The notes under the pieces were generated by a model, which ran no database searches, had not been told where the DNA came from, and was given only the letters and a program-made list of their open reading frames with translations. A stretch of DNA of 7,516 bases from Acidimicrobiaceae bacterium (lineage in GTDB: Bacteria; Actinomycetota; Acidimicrobiia; Acidimicrobiales; Ilumatobacteraceae), in contig DMQJ01000293.1 in NCBI GenBank assembly GCA_003455715.1, positions 1 to 7,516 of the forward strand, read 5' to 3'. This document shows, one piece after another, positions 1-4,899 of the stretch. Position 1 is the stretch's first letter. Each line of letters begins with the position of its first letter. The position numbers and the translations under genes are program-made.

Positions 1-119
1 CCACCGCGGCCCCCACGGGCGGGGTGCCCCCCCCACGCTCGCCGGCGACGCGCCGCCGCCAGCGTCGCCTCGTCGGCGTCGGCATCGACACCGAGAAGGG
101 CGAACGGATCGGCGGCCAT
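1..119 (-). CDS. J-domain (DnaJ-like) protein, N-terminal part, cut by the window edge
   Basis: Only the first 39 codons are present, so function beyond the domain cannot be read. The ATG at 119-117 opens DPFALLGVDADADEATL, followed by an Arg-rich helix and HPARGG. This is the layout of a J-domain: helix I (residues 4-9), helix II (residues 16-29), then the loop that normally holds His-Pro-Asp. The distance from the LG glycine (G10) to the loop histidine (H32) equals that in classical DnaJ, which supports the call. J-domains stimulate the ATPase of Hsp70 (DnaK). Here the HPD aspartate is alanine (H32-P33-A34), a change expected to abolish Hsp70 stimulation if real. The gene starts 10 bases after the stop of the FGGY-like gene, so it is probably the next member of the same transcript. 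The last ~35 bases include an eight-base homopolymer and lie at the edge, so sequencing error could explain the odd loop. Confidence 0.6.
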   Translation of the reverse strand, partial: MAADPFALLGVDADADEATLAAARRRRAWGGHPARGGRG

Positions 120-129
120 GGGCGAGGCG

Positions 130-783
130 TCAGGCGCCGAGCACCGGCACGCCGCGCCAGCGACCGAGCTCGCCTTCGGCGCTCACCGCCGGAAGGAGAT
201 CTGGCCACTTCACCGCTGGGTCGACGATGGCCAGCAGTTGGTGCTGGTACGCCCCCATTGCCCAGACTCCGGTGCGGAGCATGTCGGCAGCATCGGTAGT
301 GGCTGCACCGGTGAGCTGGTGTACCAGCCACGCCTGGGGCGTGAGCGCCTGTGCCATCGCCGCCCACTCTGCCGCCATGGCCCGATGGACGTAGGAGAGC
401 TTCGCCAGCATCCATGACGCCGCTGGCGCCGAGCCGACAGTGGCCACCCAGTCGTCGGCCTTGCCTGGCAAGCGACCGGTGAGCCAACCAGCGTCAGGCG
501 TCGTATCAGGCTCGTCGCCCACGAGCACTGCGAGAGCAGCGCCGGTGGTGTCGACCACTACCAACCCAGGCAGCGCATTGACCACGACGGACGCCGCGCC
601 GCCGAGCGAATCGAGCGACGAAAGGAGGTCGGAGCACGTCGCATCGAGGTTGCTCTCGGGCGCAACCATCGCCGTTGCCACCACCGCGCCGCTGCCGGCG
701 CGAGCCGTCACCTGCACGTCGGCGGAACGCCACTCGACCACTAACTGCCCGGCGAGTCCAGTCATCGTGCCAACGCTACCCAT
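130..783 (-). CDS. Degenerate FGGY-kinase-like protein, N-terminal domain only
   Basis: The 217-residue product resembles the second half of the N-terminal domain of FGGY sugar kinases (xylulokinase type). Visible matches are LVVVDTTGAAL (residues 74-84), KLSYVHR (128-134, compare KLLWLKE), LTPQAWLVHQLTG (147-159, compare PKDYLRYRLTG), TDAADMLRTG (163-172) and DLLPAV (195-200). Two catalytic elements are missing. The N-terminal phosphate-binding DxGTS motif is replaced by LVVEWRS, and the protein stops where the C-terminal ATPase domain with the catalytic Asp would begin. Full-length family members have about 480-500 residues. No C-terminal half follows: the next gene starts 10 bases downstream and is a J-domain protein. 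I infer a non-catalytic or repurposed protein rather than an active sugar kinase. The ATG at 783 overlaps the nitroreductase stop by 8 bases and has a GGAAG upstream; an in-frame ATG at 765 is an alternative start. Confidence 0.6.
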   Translation of the reverse strand: MGSVGTMTGLAGQLVVEWRSADVQVTARAGSGAVVATAMVAPESNLDATCSDLLSSLDSLGGAASVVVNALPGLVVVDTTGAALAVLVGDEPDTTPDAGWLTGRLPGKADDWVATVGSAPAASWMLAKLSYVHRAMAAEWAAMAQALTPQAWLVHQLTGAATTDAADMLRTGVWAMGAYQHQLLAIVDPAVKWPDLLPAVSAEGELGRWRGVPVLGA

Positions 784-1471
784 GCTGCTTCCAGACCGTA
801 TGTCGTGCGCCGTCCGGTTCGGTGACCCAGTCGGCGTTCACGCCCCACCGCCCATCAAAGACGACATCGCGCGCCGGTCGGCGGCGCACCGGCCCGTGAG
901 CACCCACCGGACGGCCGAGGGTGACGCACGCCGACATCGCGACGTGATCGGGCACCCCCAGCAACTCCCTCAGTTGCCCCTCCACCATGAGGTGGAACAT
1001 GTTGACGGCGCCTCCGTAGCCGAGCGCCCGCGCCGCGAGCAGCAGGTTCTGCACCGCCGGATACACCGAGCCCCCTTCGTAGGGCGACGGGTCGCGATAG
1101 CGCTCCATGCACACCACCACCACAACGGGCACCTCTGCGAAGTGATCGACATAGTGCCGCATCGTGGCCGCCATGCGGGCCTTGGGCGAGTCGGGCGTTG
1201 CGCCAGTTCCGGCGCCGTACCCATCTCGTTCCTCCTTGTGCGCCCACATCCGTTGTGCAGCTCCGGCGATGAGCTGCCGGGCCGCCGTCGAGGTGGGTTC
1301 GTCTCGCAGCACGAGGTACCGAACCGGTTGCCGGTTACTACCGCTCGGCGCTCGCGTGGCATGCCACAACATGGCCGCCAGGTCGGCCTCCGGCACAGGT
1401 TCCGGCGTGTAGCGGCGGATGGTGCGCGTCGTGGCCAAGCCGTGGAGTAGCTCGAGCAACGGTTCGGTCAT
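776..1471 (-). CDS. Nitroreductase-family FMN-dependent oxidoreductase
   Basis: A 231-residue protein with the nitroreductase fold signature. Near the N-terminus it has R16 and the R19-R20-Y pair (TTRTIRRYTPEPV), then APSGSNRQP at residues 41-49, the segment that contacts FMN phosphate and ribityl groups in this family. In the C-terminal half, GGSVYPAVQNLLLAARALG (133-151) forms the long dimer-interface helix, followed by LLGVPDHV and CVTLGRPVG (182-190), the usual last strand. Members transfer hydride from NAD(P)H through FMN to nitro compounds, quinones, enones or other acceptors; the substrate here is unknown. I chose the ATG at 1471 because it lies 10 bases after the crotonase stop and gives a normal N-terminus. 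An upstream in-frame start at 1537 would run 22 residues into the crotonase gene. The stop TAG overlaps the start of the next gene. Co-transcription with a crotonase hints at acyl-CoA or aromatic metabolism, which is inference. Confidence 0.88.
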   Translation of the reverse strand: MTEPLLELLHGLATTRTIRRYTPEPVPEADLAAMLWHATRAPSGSNRQPVRYLVLRDEPTSTAARQLIAGAAQRMWAHKEERDGYGAGTGATPDSPKARMAATMRHYVDHFAEVPVVVVVCMERYRDPSPYEGGSVYPAVQNLLLAARALGYGGAVNMFHLMVEGQLRELLGVPDHVAMSACVTLGRPVGAHGPVRRRPARDVVFDGRWGVNADWVTEPDGARHTVWKQHG

Positions 1472-1481
1472 GAACGCAGGC

Positions 1482-2324
1482 TCAGCGACCGGTGAACTTC
1501 GGCGGACGCTTCTCCATGTACGCGGCCACGCCCTCACGGAAGTCGGAGGTGCGCAGCAGCGGCAGCAACTGTAGGAACACGTGGTGCACGTTCTGGTCGA
1601 AGGTCTCGGTCTCCGCAGCCCGCATCATCCGCTTGATCGCGCGCACGGCGAGCGGCGCGTTGGCCGCGATCTCACCAGCAAGGTCGCGGACGGTGTCGTG
1701 GAACAGCTCGCCGCGCACAACATGGTTCACCAAACCAAGGTCGTGTGCCTCTTGGGCGTTGAGCACCCGACCGGTGAAGGCGATCTCCGCAGCCTTCGCA
1801 TAGCCGACGATGCGAGGCAACAGCCAGGTGCCACCGCTCTCGGGAAGTATGCCTCGCTTGGCGAAACCAGGGTTGAGCTTCGCGGTATCGGCCGCCACGC
1901 GAATGTCGCAGCCCAATGCCAGGTCGAGTCCGTAACCGGCAGCCCCACCGTTGAGCGCGCAGATGGTGGGCGTATCGAGATTGTGCAGCACCGTGGGTGG
2001 CGTAAAGCGGAGGTCGAGTTCACCCGGAATGCCTTCGCCGCCGCCCATCCCGCCGAGCGAACCGGGAGCGGAGTTCATCTGCGCAGCCATGTCGAGCCCG
2101 GCGCAGAAGGCCTTCCCCGCTCCAGTGATGACGATGCACCGCACCTGCGGGTCTCGATCGGCCTGCAGGAGTCGCTCGCTGAGCTGGTCGAGCATCGTTC
2201 CGGAGATGGTGTTCATCCGGCCTGGGGCGTTGAGCGTGATGGTCGCGATGTGGTCGGCAACCTCGTACAGCACCTCGTCGGGCGTCGTCGAGGGCGTGGA
2301 TTCGGCAGCGGCGGCGTCGGTCAT
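1482..2324 (-). CDS. Enoyl-CoA hydratase/isomerase (crotonase) family, PaaG-like
   Basis: A 280-residue crotonase-fold protein acting on acyl-CoA thioesters. The two oxyanion-hole segments are clear: AFCAGLDM (72-79) and ALNGGAAGYGLDLALGCDI (123-141). The residues aligning with the two catalytic glutamates of classical enoyl-CoA hydratase (rat E144 and E164) are D134 and F154, so a simple hydratase mechanism is doubtful. Instead, GILPESGGTWLLPRIVG (158-174) closely matches the E. coli PaaG segment with its catalytic aspartate, and E162 occupies that aspartate's place. The ending REGVAAYMEKRPPKFTGR is also PaaG-like. PaaG isomerises ring-1,2-epoxyphenylacetyl-CoA and enoyl-CoA double bonds, but no other paa genes are visible here, so the substrate stays open. 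A Gly/Met-rich insertion at 83-100 (SLGGMGGGEG) lies after the first oxyanion segment. It is the first gene of the minus-strand cluster and has no clear ribosome site, consistent with a leaderless start. Confidence 0.92.
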   Translation of the reverse strand: MTDAAAAESTPSTTPDEVLYEVADHIATITLNAPGRMNTISGTMLDQLSERLLQADRDPQVRCIVITGAGKAFCAGLDMAAQMNSAPGSLGGMGGGEGIPGELDLRFTPPTVLHNLDTPTICALNGGAAGYGLDLALGCDIRVAADTAKLNPGFAKRGILPESGGTWLLPRIVGYAKAAEIAFTGRVLNAQEAHDLGLVNHVVRGELFHDTVRDLAGEIAANAPLAVRAIKRMMRAAETETFDQNVHHVFLQLLPLLRTSDFREGVAAYMEKRPPKFTGR

Positions 2325-2331
2325 GCACGGA

Positions 2332-2337
2332 ACCGTA
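2332..2337 (-). promoter_or_regulatory. Candidate -10 box (TACGGT) for a leaderless crotonase transcript
   Basis: On the minus strand TACGGT is followed by seven bases and then the crotonase ATG. This is the spacing at which actinobacterial TANNNT -10 boxes place the transcription start on or next to the start codon. No purine-rich ribosome site precedes the ATG, which fits leaderless translation. No convincing -35 element is visible. It would drive the four-gene leftward cluster. Confidence 0.5.
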
Positions 2338-2371
2338 GCCGTCCCGTCATCGAAGAACCGTGCCGCAGTGC

Positions 2372-2401
2372 TTGTGAGCGCGTGAACGAGCGACCTAAGC
2401 T
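2372..2401 (+). promoter_or_regulatory. Weak candidate promoter for the substrate-binding protein gene
   Basis: TTGTGA (2372-2377) and TAAGCT (2396-2401) are separated by 18 bases, giving an approximate -35/-10 pair upstream of the binding-protein gene. Each matches its consensus only partly. Use of this pair would give a leader of about 50 bases that includes the overlapping palindromes at 2414-2436 and a strong ribosome site. The 137-base gap between the divergent crotonase and binding-protein genes must hold promoters for both, and this is the best plus-strand candidate I found. Confidence 0.25.
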
Positions 2402-2413
2402 ACGGCCCTCGCA

Positions 2414-2436
2414 AACAACCCGGGCTGTTCCAACAG
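2414..2436. promoter_or_regulatory. Two overlapping palindromes, possible operator
   Basis: AACAACCCGGGCTGTT (2414-2429) pairs in 7 of 8 positions around its centre. CTGTTCCAACAG (2425-2436) is an inverted repeat with perfect 5-base arms around CC. The two share the TGTT arm, so three AACA/TGTT half-sites lie in a row between the candidate promoter and the ribosome site of the binding-protein gene. This could be a regulator site or mutually exclusive leader RNA hairpins. It is short enough to be chance. Confidence 0.3.
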
Positions 2437-2447
2437 CTCTGGCTCCT

Positions 2448-2455
2448 AGGGGGAG
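2448..2455 (+). promoter_or_regulatory. Strong ribosome binding site of the substrate-binding protein gene
   Basis: AGGGGGAG ends six bases before the ATG at 2462. It fixes this ATG as the start and contrasts with the apparently leaderless genes on either side, as expected for a highly expressed binding protein. Confidence 0.75.
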
Positions 2456-2461
2456 AAACCC

Positions 2462-3847
2462 ATGCAGAAAACCCGTGTGCGCCGGGCAGGCGCGCTGCTC
2501 GTAGGCCTGGCGATGTTCGCCGCGGCCTGCGGCGACGATGAGAAGGCAGCCGAGACCACGGCAGCTCCGGAGACCACCGGCGCGACCGAGACCACCGAGG
2601 CTGCTCCGGAGACCACCGAGATGGCTCCCGAGACCACCGAGGCCATGGAGGCCGGCGGCGATCTCGAGGGCTTCAAGGGCACCACGCCGCTCACCCCGCT
2701 GGGCGACGACTTCAAGGAGCGCCTGCTCGCTGTCGACCCGGAACTCGTCGACTTCAACTACGCCGCTGAGGGCTACGACCTCACGATGATCATCGCCCTG
2801 GCCGCCTACAAGGCGAACACCGATGGCATCGAGTACGCGAGCGAGATCATCGGCATCACCCGCGATGGTGAGAAGTGCAGCGACTTCGCGTCCTGCGCTG
2901 CCATCATCGACGCCGGTGGCGACCCCGACTACGACGGCTACAGCGGCCCGATCACGCTCAACGGCGTGGGCGACCCGCTCGAGGCCAGCTACGGCGTGCT
3001 CACCATGGGCGCCGACAACCGCATCGACGACAGCCTCACCGAGTACCTGCCGGCCGCTGCGTCGGCCGACGCCGACCTTCCGGTCGTGCCGGTTGAGGGC
3101 ACCCGCGCTGGCGACGGCGAGCTGAAGATTGGCACCCTGCTGCCCGTCACCGGCTCGCTCGCCTTCCTCGGGCCACCCGAAATCGCCGGTGTGAAGCTCG
3201 CCGTCGAAGAGGTCAACGCCGCTGGTGGCGTGCTCGGCAAGCCGGTCGTCCTCGTCGAGGGCGACTCCGGCGACACCCCCGAGTTCGCCAACGCCACGGT
3301 CGACCGCCTGCTGGCCGAGAACGTCGACGCCGTTGTTGGCGCCGCCGCCTCGGGCATCTCGCTGTCGGTGATCGACAAGATCACCGGCGCTGGCGTGGTG
3401 CAGTTCAGCCCGGCCAACACCTCTGACGCACTCACCACCTACGAGGACAAGGGCCTGTACTTCCGTGTCGCCCCGCCCGACCTCCTCCAGGGCGCGGCCA
3501 TCGCCAAGCTCGTCGCTGACGACGGCAACACCAACGTTGCCATCATCGCCCGCAACGATGCCTACGGCACCGGCCTGGCCGAAGTGGTCCAGAACACCCT
3601 CGAGGCTGCCGGCATCACCGTCACCGTCGTGAAGATCTACGAGCCCGACGCAGGCACGTTCGACGCCGAGGTTGCCGACATCGTCGGTTCCGCCCCGGAC
3701 GCCGTCGTCGTGATCGGCTTCGAGGAGTCGTCGAAGATCCTCCGCACGATGGTGGAGAACGGCGCTGGCCCCCGCGACATCAACGTCTATGGCTGCGATG
3801 GCAACATCGGCAACGGCCTGGGCGAGAGCTACGACGCCGAGGGCTGA
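2462..3847 (+). CDS. Branched-chain amino-acid-type ABC transporter substrate-binding lipoprotein, circularly permuted
   Basis: A 461-residue extracytoplasmic solute receptor of the LivJ/Peripla_BP_6 class, presumably feeding the adjacent liv-type importer. Residues 1-23 are a lipoprotein signal with basic residues, a hydrophobic stretch and FAAAC, placing the lipidated cysteine at C23. Residues 30-65 are a Thr/Glu/Pro/Ala tether. Domain order is then unusual. Residues 69-196 (FKGTTPLTP, VDPELVDFNYAAEGYD, DGEKCSDFASC, DYDGYSGPITL, ASYGVLTMGADN) look like the part that normally ends this family. Only after a linker (197-218) comes the usual beginning, LKIGTLLPVTGSLAFLGPPE (221-240), continuing through NAAGGVLGK, GDSGDTPEFANATVDRLL and RNDAYGTGL to VYGCDGNIGNGLGESYDAEG and the stop. 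All blocks are present once, in frame and well conserved, for a mature size typical of the family. This is therefore a circular permutation rather than a truncation. C139 and C144 may form a disulfide. Substrate is unknown. Confidence 0.9.
   Translation: MQKTRVRRAGALLVGLAMFAAACGDDEKAAETTAAPETTGATETTEAAPETTEMAPETTEAMEAGGDLEGFKGTTPLTPLGDDFKERLLAVDPELVDFNYAAEGYDLTMIIALAAYKANTDGIEYASEIIGITRDGEKCSDFASCAAIIDAGGDPDYDGYSGPITLNGVGDPLEASYGVLTMGADNRIDDSLTEYLPAAASADADLPVVPVEGTRAGDGELKIGTLLPVTGSLAFLGPPEIAGVKLAVEEVNAAGGVLGKPVVLVEGDSGDTPEFANATVDRLLAENVDAVVGAAASGISLSVIDKITGAGVVQFSPANTSDALTTYEDKGLYFRVAPPDLLQGAAIAKLVADDGNTNVAIIARNDAYGTGLAEVVQNTLEAAGITVTVVKIYEPDAGTFDAEVADIVGSAPDAVVVIGFEESSKILRTMVENGAGPRDINVYGCDGNIGNGLGESYDAEG
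2552..2641 (+). repeat. Degenerate 18-21 base tandem repeat encoding the Glu-Thr-Thr tether
   Basis: GAGACCAC recurs at 2552, 2570, 2588, 2609 and 2630 (spacing 18, 18, 21, 21 bases) and encodes E-T-T units at residues 31, 37, 43, 50 and 57, separated by Ala/Pro/Gly/Met. It is an in-frame low-complexity spacer between the lipid anchor and the folded domain. Such tethers vary in length by replication slippage. Confidence 0.8.
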
Positions 3848-3894
3848 TGCGTTCCACGGTCTCAACCTGAGTCCGTAGTACGTCAAGAACCGAG

Positions 3895-3922
3895 CGAGGC
3901 CCCGGGGCAACCCGGGGCCTCG
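3895..3922 (+). terminator. Strong GC hairpin after the substrate-binding protein gene
   Basis: CGAGGCCCCGGG (3895-3906) and CCCGGGGCCTCG (3911-3922) form a perfect 12-bp stem closed by the stable tetraloop GCAA (3907-3910), 47 bases after the stop codon. No T-run follows, as is common for high-GC actinobacterial terminators. It may also protect the mRNA 3' end. It separates the binding-protein gene from the next lipoprotein gene, whose promoter begins just beyond. Confidence 0.8.
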
Positions 3923-3934
3923 TCGCGTCCCGGC

Positions 3935-3940
3935 TAGGGT
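3935..3940 (+). promoter_or_regulatory. Candidate -10 box (TAGGGT) for a leaderless lipoprotein transcript
   Basis: TAGGGT ends eight bases before the GTG at 3949, so transcription would begin at or next to the start codon. There is no good ribosome site. The -35 region would fall on the right arm of the terminator hairpin, where no TTGACA-like element is seen. Together with the terminator this suggests the lipoprotein gene is transcribed independently of the binding protein. Confidence 0.5.
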
Positions 3941-3948
3941 CGGCGGAC

Positions 3949-4899
3949 GTGCAGGTGGCAAACGCCCTCCGTCGGCTCGCTGCGCTCGTCCTGATGTGCG
4001 CTGGGTGCGCTGGGTGCGCCGACAGCCACTCCACAGCTCAGCCGAGCACGGCGCTCACGGTGCGCCCCCTGCAGTACCGCGACGATGTGGTCGCCAACCG
4101 TCTCCAACTGCAGGTGACCAACGGCCTCGAGGAGACACTGCGGGTCACGTCGATTCGGCTCGACTGGGATGGCTTCGAGTCGGCCCCAGCGGAGCGCACC
4201 GTCACGCTCACGCCTGGCCGCACCGTCGATCTGCCTGTGCCGATCGGTCGCCCGGCATGTTCCATCGACGGTACCCACGTCGCCGATCTGCCCGCTCGCG
4301 ATGCGACGGCGGTGTTGACTCTCGACGACGGGTCGACCCGAGTGGTCATCGTCGACGATGTCGATGGCCTACTCACCGGCATTCATCACGCCACGTGCGT
4401 GGAGGAAATGGTCGCTCTGCACGCCCGGGTGCTGTTCACCGACCTCCAGGCGGACGCGCCCGATGGACACGCAGCGGTTGTCGGCCAGTTGCGGGTGGAG
4501 CGTGGCACGTCGACGGGCGACGTCGTGGTGCACGCAGTGGCGGGCACCATCCCGTTCAGCCTCGCCGCCCCGCAGGCGCCCGCTGAGGGCCCCCTCGTCG
4601 TCCTTCCTCAAGGGGAACGCTCTGCGGCGACACCCGTGTGGTTCGTGCACGGCCGCTGCGATGCTCACGCAGTAGCGGAGACGAAACAACCCTTCCGGTT
4701 CGTGGCCACCATCGAACTCGACGACGGTTCGATGCACACCATCGTGGTGGAGCCCGACGAGTCGGTGCGGGAGATGATGCTGTCCACCGTCGCCGATCGC
4801 TGCCGCAGCCTCGGATTGGACGGTGCGCTCGACTCAGCCGCCGGTGGCCCGGGCGAGGGTGCCCAGGTAGAGGCCGATGACGTTGGGGTCGGCCAGTAG
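3949..4899 (+). CDS. Putative lipoprotein of unknown function
   Basis: I do not recognise a named family. The 316-residue product starts at GTG 3949 (a second GTG at 3955 is possible). Residues 1-23 look like a lipoprotein signal: ANALRRLAALVLMCAGCAGC, with cysteines at 17, 20 and 23. C20 or C23 is the likelier lipidation site, although neither has the usual Leu at -3. The rest is beta-rich and appears to contain two similar-sized domains: residues 36-140 (LTVRPLQYRDDVVANRLQLQVTN, then TLTPGRTVDLPVPIGRPAC) and 155-285 (RVLFTDLQ, GERSAATPVWFVHGRCDAHAVAETKQPFRF, ATIELDDGS). Each half has two cysteines (104/150 and 237/285) that could form disulfides. The pattern suggests an exported Ig-like or binding-type lipoprotein. 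The C-terminal 21 residues are Gly/Ala-rich and lie antisense to the end of livF. It sits between the binding protein and the importer, but a transport role is unproven. Confidence 0.75.
   Translation: MQVANALRRLAALVLMCAGCAGCADSHSTAQPSTALTVRPLQYRDDVVANRLQLQVTNGLEETLRVTSIRLDWDGFESAPAERTVTLTPGRTVDLPVPIGRPACSIDGTHVADLPARDATAVLTLDDGSTRVVIVDDVDGLLTGIHHATCVEEMVALHARVLFTDLQADAPDGHAAVVGQLRVERGTSTGDVVVHAVAGTIPFSLAAPQAPAEGPLVVLPQGERSAATPVWFVHGRCDAHAVAETKQPFRFVATIELDDGSMHTIVVEPDESVREMMLSTVADRCRSLGLDGALDSAAGGPGEGAQVEADDVGVGQ
3997..4019 (+). repeat. 9-base tandem repeat within the lipobox
   Basis: TGCGCTGGG occurs twice (3997-4005, 4006-4014), followed by TGCGC of a third unit. It encodes Cys-Ala-Gly repeated, creating three alternative lipobox cysteines. 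The unit is in frame, so slippage changes copy number without a frameshift. Confidence 0.75.

Noticed and set aside
440..1450. A 336-codon plus-strand open frame across the left cluster.
   Set aside because: Its product is Arg/His/Pro-rich with no family resemblance and lies antisense to the recognisable nitroreductase and FGGY-like genes.
1472..1537. A 22-residue longer start for the nitroreductase.
   Set aside because: It would overlap the conserved C-terminus of the crotonase and add a sequence not seen in the family. The ATG at 1471 fits better.
1581..2504. A long plus-strand open frame antisense to the crotonase gene.
   Set aside because: It is a shadow frame in high-GC DNA: no motifs, no ribosome site, and it would run through the receptor start region.
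2462..3847. The receptor as a truncated pseudogene that lacks its C-terminal third.
   Set aside because: It ends early relative to the conventional order, but the missing segment is present upstream in the same open frame, so nothing is lost.
2321..3961. A 546-codon open frame on the minus strand opposite the substrate-binding protein gene.
   Set aside because: It mirrors the codon bias of the real gene. Its product is a low-complexity Val/Gly/Asp/Arg-rich sequence without motifs, and the plus strand has a signal peptide, a ribosome site and clear family blocks.
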